Shown one piece after another: positions 53,429 through 63,189 of a stretch of DNA of 64,000 bases (its first letter is position 1; each line of letters opens with the position of its first letter). A model generated the notes under the pieces. It did no database searches and was not told the DNA's origin. It saw nothing but the letters and a program-made list of their open reading frames with translations. Both the position numbers and the translations under genes were made by a program. Source of the DNA: Qipengyuania sp. YIM B01966 (GTDB taxonomy: Bacteria; Pseudomonadota; Alphaproteobacteria; Sphingomonadales; Sphingomonadaceae); the NCBI RefSeq assembly GCF_016461955.1, contig NZ_JADMNM010000005.1, positions 1 through 64,000 of the forward strand, in the 5' to 3' direction.

Positions 53429-55813
53429 CTAGAAGCCGCGGCTCCATTTCAGCACCAGTCCGGCATCGTCGGGCGCGGCGGCCTGATGGCCCGGTTCGCG
53501 GCGGTAGAACAGGCTGACCGCGCCGTCGCCCGACCATAGCGGCCCGCGCCAGCCCAGTTCGCCCATCAGCTCGCGCCCCTCGGGCGACAGCGCCACGCTG
53601 CGCGTGCCCCATTGGGCAGTCTCGCTGGCATAGTCATAGCCCGTCGGCAGGTTCAGCTTGAGCCCACCGCCCGTCACGCGGAGCGGCTGCGCGAGCCGCA
53701 GGCCGACACTGTCGCCGCGCATCAGCGCACCGCTGCGCGTCAGGTCAACCGACCAGCCGCTGCTGGCAAAGCGCGAGCCGGCGGCAATCTGGCCGCCCTC
53801 TGCCGCTGCGGTCAGCCCCCGCCGCAGATCGGCGCCCAGCCGCCAGCCGGGGGCGAAGGCGTATCCCGCCCCTGCATCGAGGAACAGGCTGTCCGCCCCG
53901 CCCGCCCCTAGCGCCCGGTGGAACCGCGCGCCGAGCACGGTGGCATCTTCCTGCATCCAGCTCAGCACCAGCCGCGTATCCACCGCGCTGAAGCGCCGGT
54001 CGGCGGCGGCCGAGAAGGTCCGCGTGGCAAGCGCACGCCCGTCGCCGATGAGGTCATGCGCGCCGAGCGAGGGCGTATAGGCGCGGCCCTGTTCGGCCGC
54101 CAGCGTCACCCCCCACGGCCCGATCTGGCGGCGCAAAGCGACCGCTGTGCCCGGCTGATAGGCCACCCCGGCATCGCCGCCCGCGCTGCCCGCAATCAGG
54201 AAGGCGGGCCGCTGCTGGCCCTGCAATTGCGCGGTCAGCCCGTCAGCCCCTTCGGCAAAGGCGAGGCCGAGCTGCGTATCGCGGCCCAGCCGCAGCGCCA
54301 GCCGTCCGGCGAGCACGCGGGCGCGTTCCGCCTCCTCGTGGCTCAGCCGCAGCGGCGCGGCCCACACGCCGGCGGTCCGCCGCGCATCGACCGTGAAGGC
54401 CACCGCCGAACTCTCGCTCGCGCCCGAGAGGCGCCGCACCCCGGCATCGACCGCACCCTGTAACCGCCGGGTGCCCTGCGCCGTGCGAAACCCGCGCGCC
54501 AGGTCCACCGCATAGGCGCGGTCATACTGGTCGAGCAGCACCGTCTCGGCCGAGGCGCGGGTCAGCGCGTCGCCCATCGGGCCCGATGCGCTGCCCATCG
54601 CTTCGCCCAGCGGCACCACCGCCGTCCCGCCGGCCAGCACCGTCGCACCGCGCGGCTGGAAGGCGGCGGCAATATCCATGATCCCCCGCCCATAGACCGT
54701 ATCGACCCCCGCCGTCCCGGCATCGCGCGCACTCGAGAGCAGGATCTCGACGATCTGCCGGCCGGTAAGATTGGGAAAGGCCTGTTTCAGCAGCGCGGCC
54801 GCCCCCGACACTTGCGGCGCGGCGAAGCTGGTGCCCGAAAACAGCGTGACATAGCGGCGCCCGTCCGCCTCGGTTGTGATCAGGATCTCGCTGCCCTGAT
54901 AGACGCAGCAGATCCGCTCCCCCAGCGCCATCAGGTAGGAATTGGCGGCATTGCCCGCGCGGTTGCTGAAGTCCGAGGCGGTGCGGTCCTCGCGCACCGA
55001 ACCGACGATCACCACATTGGCGCCGCCTGCGGCAAGGATGCTGGTGGCGAACGGATCGGGCTGGTTGGGGTCGATCCCCGGCTCGCTGCCATCGCCGCCA
55101 TTGCCCGCCGCGACGACGATCACCGCACCGGCATTGGCGGCGTTGCGCACCGCGGTGACGAGCACCGGGTCGATCGCCCCGCCGCCGAGGCTGAGATTGA
55201 TCACCGCCGCCCCGGCACTGACCGCGCGATCGATCCCCGCGGCGATGGCCCGGTCGGCAAAGGTGCAGTCGAGGTCGGCATCGGGGGCGCTGGTCCCCGC
55301 GCAGGTGCCCGGCGTATCGGCCCTCAGCGCGATGACGTTGGCGCGGTGGGCAATGCCGACAATGCCATTATTGTCGAGCGCGGCCGCCGCGATCAGCGCG
55401 ACATGGGTGCCGTGATCGTCGATCTGCTGCGCGCTGCGTCCGGCGCCCGTCACATCGGCCGATGCCGGATCGATGCGCCCGGCAAATTCGCGATTGGCAA
55501 GGTCGATACCGCTATCAATGATGCCGATCTTGATCCCGGCACCGGTTGCGCCGGCGGCCCAGGCGGTCGGCGCATTGTGAAACAGCGGCCCGTCGGAGCG
55601 GTTGACCTCCTCAGTGGCAAACCCTCCGGTCGGCGGCGGCGTGGGCGTGGGCGTGGGCGTAGGCGTAGGCGTCGGCGTCGGAGTGGGGGTGGGTGTGGGC
55701 ACAGGCGGCGGGGTACTGACCGGCGGCGCGCCTGAGCCGCCACCACCGCAGGCCGACAGCAGCGCCAGCGCACTGATCGCCCCCAATTTGCCCCGCGAAC
55801 CCATCCCCATCAT
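53429..55813 (-). CDS. S8 subtilisin-like serine protease with autotransporter-like C-terminus
   Basis: The 794-residue protein has a lipobox (LALLSAC) followed by GGGG and a run of TP repeats. The peptidase domain has catalytic Asp (IGIIDSGIDLANREF), His (DDHGTHVALIA), oxyanion Asn (VVAAGNGGDG) and Ser (GTSFAAPQVSGAAALL). From about residue 430 a region of repeated beta segments ends in Trp/Phe (VLKWSRGF), like an outer-membrane barrel. It may cleave proteins on the cell surface. It lies convergent with the kinase gene. Confidence 0.88.
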   Translation of the reverse strand: MMGMGSRGKLGAISALALLSACGGGGSGAPPVSTPPPVPTPTPTPTPTPTPTPTPTPTPPPTGGFATEEVNRSDGPLFHNAPTAWAAGATGAGIKIGIIDSGIDLANREFAGRIDPASADVTGAGRSAQQIDDHGTHVALIAAAALDNNGIVGIAHRANVIALRADTPGTCAGTSAPDADLDCTFADRAIAAGIDRAVSAGAAVINLSLGGGAIDPVLVTAVRNAANAGAVIVVAAGNGGDGSEPGIDPNQPDPFATSILAAGGANVVIVGSVREDRTASDFSNRAGNAANSYLMALGERICCVYQGSEILITTEADGRRYVTLFSGTSFAAPQVSGAAALLKQAFPNLTGRQIVEILLSSARDAGTAGVDTVYGRGIMDIAAAFQPRGATVLAGGTAVVPLGEAMGSASGPMGDALTRASAETVLLDQYDRAYAVDLARGFRTAQGTRRLQGAVDAGVRRLSGASESSAVAFTVDARRTAGVWAAPLRLSHEEAERARVLAGRLALRLGRDTQLGLAFAEGADGLTAQLQGQQRPAFLIAGSAGGDAGVAYQPGTAVALRRQIGPWGVTLAAEQGRAYTPSLGAHDLIGDGRALATRTFSAAADRRFSAVDTRLVLSWMQEDATVLGARFHRALGAGGADSLFLDAGAGYAFAPGWRLGADLRRGLTAAAEGGQIAAGSRFASSGWSVDLTRSGALMRGDSVGLRLAQPLRVTGGGLKLNLPTGYDYASETAQWGTRSVALSPEGRELMGELGWRGPLWSGDGAVSLFYRREPGHQAAAPDDAGLVLKWSRGF
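55639..55701. repeat. Hexanucleotide repeat coding a Thr-Pro run
   Basis: About ten imperfect copies of GGCGTG/GGCGTA/GGCGTC encode a Thr-Pro run (PTPTPTPTPTP) between the lipid anchor and protease domain. Units of six keep frame, so slippage would change linker length without breaking the gene. Confidence 0.75.
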
Positions 55814-55933
55814 GCCCGATCCTCAATCTGCGAGGGCCCGTGTCATAACGCGCGGTGATAAGCATTTGCTGAACAAGTCGCCGGAGGCTAGCCCGCACGG
55901 CAATACTATCCGCAAACGGAGCCAGATTGCGCC

Positions 55934-56770
55934 ATGACCGAGGACCTCGCCGCCACTATCGAACAGGCGTGGGAGCGCCGGGACACGATCTCGCCCGCGA
56001 GCGAGGATGTGCGCGGGCCGGTGGAAGCAGCGCTCGATCTGCTCGACAGCGGCGCCGCGCGGGTGGCGGAGCCCGACTGCGCGGGCGGCTGGCAGGTCAA
56101 CCAATGGCTCAAGAAGGCGGTGCTGCTTTCGTTCCGGCTACGCGACAATGCGGTGATCGAAGGCGCGGTGGGGGCGCCCGCCTATGACAAGGTGCCGTCC
56201 AAATTCGCCGGCTGGGATGAAAGCCGGTTCGTTGAAGGCGGTTTTCGCGTGGTGCCCGGCGCGATCGTCCGGCGCGGCGCGCATATCGGGCGGGGCGTGG
56301 TGCTGATGCCGAGCTTCGTCAACATCGGCGCCCATGTCGGCGACGGGACGATGATCGACACCTGGGCCTCGGTCGGCAGTTGTGCGCAAGTGGGCGCGAA
56401 TTGTCACATCTCCGCCGGTGCGGGGATCGGCGGGGTGCTTGAACCCTTGCAGGCCAACCCGACGATCATCGGCGATAATTGCTTCATCGGCGCGCGCTCC
56501 GAGATTGTCGAAGGGGTAATCGTGGGCGAAGGCGCGGTGGTGGCGATGGGGGTGTTCATCACCCAGTCCACCAAGATCGTCGTGCGCGACACCGGCGAAG
56601 TCATCACCGGCCATATCCCGCCTTATAGCGTGGTGGTGCCCGGCGCCCTCCCCGGCAAACCGCTGCCCGACGGCACGCCCGGCCCCGCGCTCGCCTGCGC
56701 GGTGATCGTCAAGACGGTCGATGCGCGCACGCGGGAGAAGACCGGCATCAACGAATTGCTGCGCGATTGA
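55934..56770 (+). CDS. dapD: Tetrahydrodipicolinate N-succinyltransferase
   Basis: The 278-residue hexapeptide-repeat enzyme has a helical N-domain ([20 protein letters not shown]) and a left-handed beta helix ([59 protein letters not shown]). It catalyses the succinylation step of lysine and meso-diaminopimelate synthesis. It is divergent from the protease gene. Confidence 0.97.
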   Translation: MTEDLAATIEQAWERRDTISPASEDVRGPVEAALDLLDSGAARVAEPDCAGGWQVNQWLKKAVLLSFRLRDNAVIEGAVGAPAYDKVPSKFAGWDESRFVEGGFRVVPGAIVRRGAHIGRGVVLMPSFVNIGAHVGDGTMIDTWASVGSCAQVGANCHISAGAGIGGVLEPLQANPTIIGDNCFIGARSEIVEGVIVGEGAVVAMGVFITQSTKIVVRDTGEVITGHIPPYSVVVPGALPGKPLPDGTPGPALACAVIVKTVDARTREKTGINELLRD

Positions 56771-56851
56771 CCGACGCCGCTGGCGGAACCATCATTGCGG
56801 CGAACCGTAGCACGCTGCAATCCATACACGAACCGGACGGGGGCATTCATC

Positions 56852-57151
56852 ATGCAGAACAATCATCAGCACCAGCGCGAAAAGGTCGTCGTTGACGGCA
56901 CCGATGCGAGCGCCGGCAGCAAGCCGGGGATTGTCCGCTGGGTGCTGCTGATCGGGACGCTGCTGGCGATGCTGGCGATGGCCGCCGTATTCTTTGGCGG
57001 CGTCGCCTCGGTCGATGAGGGCGAAGGCACGGGTAACGTCAGCACCCAGATCGCCGAGGAGCGTGCCAAGCAGGATGGTCAGGCGACCACCGGCGACAGC
57101 TTCACGAGCGAAGCGCGCGCCACGCCGTCGCCCAGCGCCACCGCCAGCTAG
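56852..57151 (+). CDS. Single-span membrane protein (99 aa)
   Basis: ATG 56852 is chosen because the previous frame start lacks a ribosome site. A His-rich start (MQNNHQHQREKVVVDG) is followed by one membrane helix (WVLLIGTLLAMLAMAAVFF). A Ser/Thr/Glu-rich tail comes next. No family recognised. Possibly an envelope stress protein. Confidence 0.6.
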   Translation: MQNNHQHQREKVVVDGTDASAGSKPGIVRWVLLIGTLLAMLAMAAVFFGGVASVDEGEGTGNVSTQIAEERAKQDGQATTGDSFTSEARATPSPSATAS

Positions 57152-57166
57152 TCGCAGATCGCCGGG

Positions 57167-58456
57167 TCAGTCGGACGCGGCGACCCGGTTTTCGAACGGC
57201 GGCGTGCCGGCCATCGCCCGCCCCGCCGCTTCGGCCCCGCGCATCACGCGCATCATGTTGCCGCTGGCGATCTTTTCGAGATCGGTCTGCGAATAGCCGC
57301 GCCGTGCCAATTCCTCGAACAGGCGGGGATAGCCCGATACGTCTTCCATCGTCACCGGCCCGGTCGGCATGCCGTCATAATCGCCGCCAATGCCGATATG
57401 GTCGATGCCCGCGATGCGGCGGACATGATCGACATGATCGGCCAGTTGCGCAACCGTGGCCAGCGGTGCCGGGTTGGCGGCAGTCCACGCGGCCATGAGT
57501 TCCGTCACGCGGGCCGGCTGGCCCTGCCACAGCGAGTTGAGCCGCGCTTCCTCGCCGGCGCGGTTGGCGGTCCACTGGCGCAGTTCCTCGCTGGTATAGG
57601 ACGGGAAAGCGACCACCATCACGATCCCGCCATTATCCTTCATCCGCGCAAGGATACTGTCGGGCACGTTGCGCGCGTGATTGTTGACCGCCCGGGCGCC
57701 CGAATGGCTGAACATCACCGGCGCGCGCGTGTTGTCGAGCACATCGGCCATCGTCTCTTCGGACACATGGCTGAGATCGACCAGCATCCCCAGCCGGTTC
57801 ATCTCGCGGATCACGTCACGCCCGAAATCGTTGAGCCCCCCATTTTTCGGCGCATCGGTGCCGCTATCGGCCCACGGCGTATTCTTCGTATGCGTCAGTG
57901 TCATGTAGCGCGCGCCGAGCGCATACATCTGCCGCAGCACCGCCAGGCTCGAGCCGATCGAATGGCCGCCTTCCATACCTATCAGCGAGGCGATCCGTCC
58001 GGCGCGCATGGCGCGGGCGACATCATCGCTGGTCAGCGCCAGCGCCAGATCGGCCGGGTAGCGATCGATCAGCCGGCGGGTGACGTCGATCTGCTCGATC
58101 GTCTGCTGCACCGCCTGCGGTTCGGGCAGCGTCGCGGGAACATAGACCGACCAGAACTGCGCCCCCACGCGCCCCTGGCGCAGACGGGTCAGATCGGTCT
58201 GCATCACCCGGCCTTGCGGATGGGTCGCGCCGCTGGCGGTGGTGTCGCGGAAATCGAACTCGGCGAGCACATTGCCGTGCCGGCCGCGCAATTGGCCGGG
58301 GACGTCATTGTGCCCGTCCCACACCGGCGCGCGGCGCAGCGCCTCGGCCGCGACGGCTTCGGGTGCCTGCTGCGCCGCTGCCGGTGCGGCCATGGCGAGA
58401 CCGATGACCGCCAGCACCAGACCCGATCCTGCATTCCAGTATTTTGCGCGCGCCAT
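57167..58456 (-). CDS. M19 membrane dipeptidase (renal dipeptidase-like)
   Basis: About 429 residues from ATG 58456. A signal peptide (LAVIGLAMAAPAAAQQ) leads to a TIM-barrel with the zinc residues in VWDGHNDVPG, GMEGGHSIGSSL, YMTLTHTKNT, DLSHVSEETM, FSHSGARAV and HIGIGGDYDGM. Members cleave dipeptides, including D-amino-acid dipeptides, in the periplasm. Confidence 0.92.
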   Translation of the reverse strand: MARAKYWNAGSGLVLAVIGLAMAAPAAAQQAPEAVAAEALRRAPVWDGHNDVPGQLRGRHGNVLAEFDFRDTTASGATHPQGRVMQTDLTRLRQGRVGAQFWSVYVPATLPEPQAVQQTIEQIDVTRRLIDRYPADLALALTSDDVARAMRAGRIASLIGMEGGHSIGSSLAVLRQMYALGARYMTLTHTKNTPWADSGTDAPKNGGLNDFGRDVIREMNRLGMLVDLSHVSEETMADVLDNTRAPVMFSHSGARAVNNHARNVPDSILARMKDNGGIVMVVAFPSYTSEELRQWTANRAGEEARLNSLWQGQPARVTELMAAWTAANPAPLATVAQLADHVDHVRRIAGIDHIGIGGDYDGMPTGPVTMEDVSGYPRLFEELARRGYSQTDLEKIASGNMMRVMRGAEAAGRAMAGTPPFENRVAASD

Positions 58457-58555
58457 TCGCCATCCCCTGTTCCGATTGCCGCCTATCCAGCCGATAGCAG
58501 CGGCAAAGGCAAGCGCGCGTTCGACAGCGCCGGTGTGCTGGGCTAGCGCGCGGAC

Positions 58556-58966
58556 ATGGCCCGCCGCATCCTCCGCCTGATCCTGGCGCTGTTTTACCTT
58601 GTCGCCGGTGTGCTGCACCTGCTGCGGCCGGACCCGTTCCTGTCGATCATGCCCGGCTGGGTTCCCGCGCCCGGGGCGGTCGTATGGTGGACCGGGGTGG
58701 CGGAAATCCTAGGGGCCGCGGCGCTCGCCCAGCCTTTCGCGCCGGCGCTGCGACGCGCAGCCGGGATCGGGCTGGCGGCCTATGCGGTGGGCGTATTTCC
58801 GGCAAACATCCAGCATTTCGCGCTGGACATGGCCCGCCCCGATGGCGGGCTGGGGCTGGCCTATCACCTGCCCCGGATGGTGGCGCAGCCGCTGCTGGTG
58901 TGGCTGGCCCTGTGGGTCGGCGGCGCGACGGACTGGCCGCTGCGCCGCCGAAGCCCGCTTAGCTGA
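58556..58966 (+). CDS. DoxX-like membrane protein
   Basis: The 136-residue protein has four membrane helices (ILRLILALFYLVAGVLHLLR; VWWTGVAEILGAAALA; GIGLAAYAVGVFPANIQH; PLLVWLALWVGGATDW), as in the DoxX/DoxD family. Role unclear; related proteins act in redox or quinone metabolism. Its stop overlaps the convergent SWIB gene by 8 bases. Confidence 0.82.
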   Translation: MARRILRLILALFYLVAGVLHLLRPDPFLSIMPGWVPAPGAVVWWTGVAEILGAAALAQPFAPALRRAAGIGLAAYAVGVFPANIQHFALDMARPDGGLGLAYHLPRMVAQPLLVWLALWVGGATDWPLRRRSPLS

Positions 58967-59213
58967 GGTGCTTGGAAACCGCAGCTGTCATCTTGAACAT
59001 CGAGATCTGATCCTTGCCGATGACCGAGCCGAGCTTGGCGTCGGGATTGATCATCCGCTTGTCCTTGCTGTCCTGCAGATTGTTGGCCTTGATGTATTCC
59101 CACACCTTGGCGGTCACCTGGGCGCGGGTCATCGGGCCCTTGCCGATCACGCCCTCGAGGTCACCCGAGACGGTAACCGGCTTCTGCAGCGCGTTATTCT
59201 TCTTCTCAGCCAT
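58959..59213 (-). CDS. SWIB/MDM2-domain protein
   Basis: The 84-residue protein is a single SWIB domain (VIGKGPMTRAQVTAKVWEYI, then NPDAKLGSVIG). In eukaryotes the domain is part of chromatin remodellers. Free bacterial copies occur in chlamydiae and some alphaproteobacteria; their role is unknown, perhaps DNA compaction or topoisomerase-related. Confidence 0.9.
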   Translation of the reverse strand: MAEKKNNALQKPVTVSGDLEGVIGKGPMTRAQVTAKVWEYIKANNLQDSKDKRMINPDAKLGSVIGKDQISMFKMTAAVSKHLS

Positions 59214-59282
59214 TTCGAGAATCCTTTCTGTTCACAGGCTAAACATCACCAATCTGCGCCGGGCGGCAAGCGCCACGACGGA

Positions 59283-59897
59283 TTAATCCGCATTTTCCTC
59301 GGCATCGTCGTCCCAGTCGCCATCCTCGTCATCATCTTCGCGGCGGGCATAGGTGCCGGTAAGGATCGCCGCGCCGATGACATGCCCGTCCATCGCCGCC
59401 ATCAGGTCGGCCCGCGTGGCACCGGGCGCCAGCGGGATCGCGCTGTCGAGCGCGAACAGCTGGAACACGTAATCATGGTTGCCATGCCCGGTGGGCGGAT
59501 CGGGCAGCAGCCATTCGGAATTGCGGAAAGCGTTCTTGCCGACCTTGGGCGGGGTTTCGCCTTCGAGCAGCTTACCGCGCTGCGGAGCGAGACCCCAGAC
59601 CAGCCAGTGACAGAACGGCTCGGCGCCCGGAGCATCGGCATCCTCGACGATCAGCACCAGCTCCTGCGTGCCGGCTGGCGGCGCGGTCCATTCGAGCGGC
59701 GGGGCAACGGCATCTTCCTCGTCAGCGGTGAAGCTGGGGTCGAGCTCCTCGCCATTGGCGAAGGCCGGGCTGGTAAGGTCGAAACCATCCTTGCCGATCA
59801 GCCCTTCGCCGCCAAGTTTGACGATTGCCAGACGGCCATGGCCCGCGCGCACATTGATCAGCGCCTTGCCCAACCAGGCGGGTACGTGTTCGAGCAT
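59283..59897 (-). CDS. YbhB/YbcL-family (PEBP) protein
   Basis: The 204-residue protein has the phosphatidylethanolamine-binding fold: FANGEELDPSFTADEEDAVA, PLEWTAPPAGTQELVLIVED, FCHWLVWGLAP, and GHGNHDYVFQLFALDS. The C-terminus is a run of Asp/Glu (EDDDEDGDWDDDAEENAD) not typical of the family. No catalytic activity is known. Confidence 0.9.
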   Translation of the reverse strand: MLEHVPAWLGKALINVRAGHGRLAIVKLGGEGLIGKDGFDLTSPAFANGEELDPSFTADEEDAVAPPLEWTAPPAGTQELVLIVEDADAPGAEPFCHWLVWGLAPQRGKLLEGETPPKVGKNAFRNSEWLLPDPPTGHGNHDYVFQLFALDSAIPLAPGATRADLMAAMDGHVIGAAILTGTYARREDDDEDGDWDDDAEENAD

Positions 59898-60124
59898 TGC
59901 TGCGTCTCTCTCCCTTGGCCCGCACCTTTAGGCGCAGGGTACGCACGCTGCGAGAGTAGAATTTCACCTCGCGCGCAATAGGCTGTGCACAAGTGCCACG
60001 CCCGCGGCGAAAAGTGCAGTCACCCGCACGGGCGTTCATCTTGCGGACAGCACGGCTGGGGTGCATTCTGCCCGTCTTTCGCAGCGCCCGCGCTGTGCGC
60101 TTGGTTTTTCCGGGAGTCGTCAGC

Positions 60125-61564
60125 ATGAGAATCCGCGGTCGCGCGCTCGTCAGCATCGCCCTTTCGCTGTCTCTGGTCGCCTGCGGCGGCGGCGGCAGTG
60201 GCGGCAGCGCCCCGCCGATCAGCGGCACGCCCACGCCCGCGCCCAGCACCAGCCAGTGTTCGCTCTCGGCCCAGCAGGACTGGGTGCTATCGCAGATGCA
60301 GGAATGGTATCTGTTCCCGACGCTGCTCGATACGACGGTGAACAAGGCGAATTACACCACGCTGCAGTCCTATATCGATGCGCTGACGGCGCGGGCCCGG
60401 GCCGAAGGCAAGGACCGCTATTTTACCTATGCCACGTCGATCGCGGAAGAAAATGCCTATTACAATTCTGGCAGCACCGCCGGGTTCGGGGTGCGCCTCG
60501 CCTATGACACCACGCAGAACCGCGTGTTCGTGACCGAGGCGTACGAAAATGCGCCGGCGCTGGCCGCCGGGATCGACCGCGGCAGCGAACTGATCGCGAT
60601 CGGCACCAGCCCCGCCAATCTGCAAACCGTCAGCAGCCTGATGGCCAGCGGCGGCACGCAGGCGGTGGTCAACGCGCTCGGCCCGTCCGATCCCGGCGTA
60701 ACGCGCGTGCTGCAGTTCCGCACGGCCGACGGGGTGGAGCGCACGGTGACAGTTACCAAGACCAACTTCTCGCTCGACCCGGTGTCGGACCGGTATGGCG
60801 CGCGGATCATCGACGATGGCGGCAAGAAAGTCGGCTACATCAATCTGCGCACCTTCATTGATACGGCCGATGCCGACCTTCGGACGGCCTTTGCGACCTT
60901 CAAGGCGCAAGGGGTAACCGAACTGATCATCGACCTCAGATATAATGGCGGCGGCCTGGTGCGCACGGCCGACCTGTTCGGCGATCTGATGGGCGCGGCC
61001 TATGTCGGCAAGATCTTCAGCTACACCACGTATCGCGACAGCAAATCGAGCCAGAACGACAGCCATACCTTCGCCGCGCAGCCCGAAGCGATCACGGCGA
61101 CCAAAATTGCCTTTATCGGCACCAGGGCATCGGCGTCGGCCAGCGAGCTGCTTACCAATGCCTTTATCCCCTATCTCGGCACCAACATGGCGCTGGTCGG
61201 GACCAATACCTACGGCAAGCCGGTGGGCCAGAGCCCCCGCGATTTGACGGCCTGCGATCTGCGCCTGCGGGTGGTGGCCTTCAAGACCGAGAACGCCAAT
61301 CGTCAGGGCGAATATTTCAACGGGCTGGCGCCGGTCGTCCCGCGCACCTGCCAGGCGAGCGATGACATCCGCTATCAGTTGGGCGATCCGCGCGAAGCTT
61401 CGATCAAGGCCGCGCTGGACTTCCTCGGCGGCCGCGCCTGCACACCGATGACCTCCTCGTCGGGCGAGATTACCGTGCAGGCCGCGCGTCCGGCACGCGA
61501 GGCGCTGCGCAACGAAGGCGACCAGGGCTCCACCGCCGAGCGCGAACTGCCCGGGCTCTACTAG
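60125..61564 (+). CDS. S41-family peptidase, lipoprotein
   Basis: About 479 residues from ATG 60125. The lipobox LSLVAC is followed by Gly/Ser repeats. The peptidase has a PDZ-like region (GVRLAYDTTQNRVFVTEAYE), then IDLRYNGGG, the nucleophile Ser in GTRASASASELLTNAF and catalytic Lys in TNTYGKPVGQSP. Like C-terminal processing proteases, it probably trims envelope proteins. Frame is open further upstream but without a signal. Confidence 0.9.
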   Translation: MRIRGRALVSIALSLSLVACGGGGSGGSAPPISGTPTPAPSTSQCSLSAQQDWVLSQMQEWYLFPTLLDTTVNKANYTTLQSYIDALTARARAEGKDRYFTYATSIAEENAYYNSGSTAGFGVRLAYDTTQNRVFVTEAYENAPALAAGIDRGSELIAIGTSPANLQTVSSLMASGGTQAVVNALGPSDPGVTRVLQFRTADGVERTVTVTKTNFSLDPVSDRYGARIIDDGGKKVGYINLRTFIDTADADLRTAFATFKAQGVTELIIDLRYNGGGLVRTADLFGDLMGAAYVGKIFSYTTYRDSKSSQNDSHTFAAQPEAITATKIAFIGTRASASASELLTNAFIPYLGTNMALVGTNTYGKPVGQSPRDLTACDLRLRVVAFKTENANRQGEYFNGLAPVVPRTCQASDDIRYQLGDPREASIKAALDFLGGRACTPMTSSSGEITVQAARPAREALRNEGDQGSTAERELPGLY

Positions 61565-61571
61565 CAGGCGC

Positions 61572-61901
61572 TCAGCCGGTCCGGCGCGGACGCCGCCGGG
61601 CCGGTGGGCCGCTCAGCCGCCGATGATTGGCGCGCACGATCGCGGCGTAATGTTCGATCGCCTTTTCGGTCGCGGCGGCCGGGTCGGTGCCCAGCCCGCC
61701 AGTCGCCAGCGCAACCGCGAGCGCCCAGTTCGCTTCGAGCTTTTCGCCCACCATGCGCTGCGCCTCGCGCCGGGCGCCGGGTCCGCCCCAGGCCAGCATC
61801 GAGAGACGCAGCCAGATGACTGCATTGGCCTGCGCGCCCAGCGCACAGGCGGCAAAGGCCGCCTTGTGCCAATCGCCCGGCGGCGGCGCAGGCGCGCTCA
61901 C
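61572..61901 (-). CDS. Conserved hypothetical protein (109 aa)
   Basis: Predominantly helical (AAFAACALGAQANAVIWLRL, EAQRMVGEKLEANWALAVAL), ending with an Arg-rich tail (RRRPRRTG). The helical pattern resembles polyhydroxyalkanoate-associated (phasin-type) proteins, but the match is weak. It overlaps the next gene by four bases, so the two are coupled. Confidence 0.65.
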   Translation of the reverse strand: MSAPAPPPGDWHKAAFAACALGAQANAVIWLRLSMLAWGGPGARREAQRMVGEKLEANWALAVALATGGLGTDPAAATEKAIEHYAAIVRANHRRLSGPPARRRPRRTG

Positions 61902-62854
61902 GAAGGGACCATCCGCAGATTGTCGAGCAGATGTTCGAGATGCGCGCGGCCGAGCCGGCTCCAGACATTGTAGGTGCAGGCCTGCCCGCCGACCCGCACA
62001 TAGGCCAGCGAGTTCAGCCCTTCACCGCTGCGGTTCTCCGGGGGGTAGCCATCCGCCCCCTCGACCCCGTAACCGGCAAAGGCCGGCTGCGGCAAGGCAG
62101 GCAGGTCGCGCATCAGCACCCATTGATCGTCAAGCCGGCGGCGCTGGCTGGCCGCGTCCGCCTCGTCGGCCGGGATCAGGCCCGGGCCAGCCACGCCATA
62201 GGCACTGCGCGTGCCGGCGGTATCGAAGGCGACCGCCCAGCCGCCGCTGAAATTGGCCCGCCGCGCGGTGCCGCCCGCCCCGCCATCATCGGCGAAAGCC
62301 AGCGCCGCGCAGCGTTTGCGGTTCTCCGCCTTGGCCCATTCGGCGCGGACCAGGTCCGCCGCCACCAAGGCAGCCGGCGTTGCCGAAGCATTCTGGGCGC
62401 CGTGCGCTTGTGCCTGCCCATCGTCGGTCCACATCCTCGCCTCGGTCCAGCCGCAGCCATTCAGCGTCTGCTCGCCCAGCCGGACGGTGACGACGAAGGG
62501 ATAGGTGCGATCGCTCATCCCGTCACTGCATCTGCCCGGCGTCGCCACCAGCGACAGCGCCGCCCCGTCAAGCTGGCCATCCCACGACAGCCCGCCGCGC
62601 CCGGCAAAGCGGCGCACGGTAACGGGTGTGCCGTCCTGATTTTCCGGGGTGGACCAGCGCAGCACCGTGCCCTCGACCTCGCCGCCCCAGAACGGTTCTG
62701 TGCCGACAAAATGAAACGTCTCGTTCTCGCTGATCCCGTCATAGGGCCGCGTCTCGCTGGCATCGCCAGGCAACGGCCCCGTGGGCGCACCAGGAGATTG
62801 CTGGCATCCGGCCAGCACCATCACCACAGGCAGCAAGGCAAGCCGGAGCATCAT
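61898..62854 (-). CDS. Hypothetical lipoprotein (318 aa)
   Basis: A lipobox (VVMVLAGC) is followed by FHFVGTEPFWGGEVEGTVLR and later LNGCGWTEARMW. The GTEPFWG motif is typical of a predicted secreted lipoprotein family (COG3650-like). The C-terminal half is Ala-rich with single Cys residues (GGQACTYNVWSRLGRAHLEH). Function unknown. The frame starts at ATG 62854. Confidence 0.7.
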   Translation of the reverse strand: MMLRLALLPVVMVLAGCQQSPGAPTGPLPGDASETRPYDGISENETFHFVGTEPFWGGEVEGTVLRWSTPENQDGTPVTVRRFAGRGGLSWDGQLDGAALSLVATPGRCSDGMSDRTYPFVVTVRLGEQTLNGCGWTEARMWTDDGQAQAHGAQNASATPAALVAADLVRAEWAKAENRKRCAALAFADDGGAGGTARRANFSGGWAVAFDTAGTRSAYGVAGPGLIPADEADAASQRRRLDDQWVLMRDLPALPQPAFAGYGVEGADGYPPENRSGEGLNSLAYVRVGGQACTYNVWSRLGRAHLEHLLDNLRMVPS

Positions 62855-63031
62855 CGCCTCTCTCTGGGCGCTATCTCAAAGGCTGGCAAGAGGCGGGCGC
62901 GCTTGACTTTCCCATATCGGTACTTCCATTGATTGGGCCATGCAGCGTTCCTCTCCGGCTGGCCCTTGCGAAAGCCGCGCTGCGCGCGATGCGGGGTGTT
63001 GGCTCGCAAGCGATTGCCCTGTATGTATTGG

Positions 63032-63135
63032 CCATCCCCGGGGAGCCTGCGCCGTTTGAACTGGGCTGAGAGGTGGGTTTCGCACCCCACGACCCGTCGA
63101 ACCTGAACCCGTTAGCACGGGCGGAGGGAGGGTCG
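63032..63135 (+). promoter_or_regulatory. TPP riboswitch before thiC
   Basis: The core elements GGGGAGCC (63040-63047), GGGCTGAGAGG with CTGAGA at 63066-63071, GACCCGTCGAACCTGA (63091-63106) and GCGGAGGGAGGG (63121-63132) match the THI-box consensus in order and spacing. Binding of thiamine pyrophosphate should reduce thiC expression, probably by hiding the ribosome site (GGAG at about 63178). Confidence 0.95.
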
Positions 63136-63189
63136 CCGGTCGCCGCCAGGATACCGCTGCCCGCTCTTCCACCCCGTCGGAGAGCATGA

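Noticed and set aside
55639-55701. Minisatellite unrelated to coding
   Set aside because: The repeats are in frame and encode the Thr-Pro linker of the protease.
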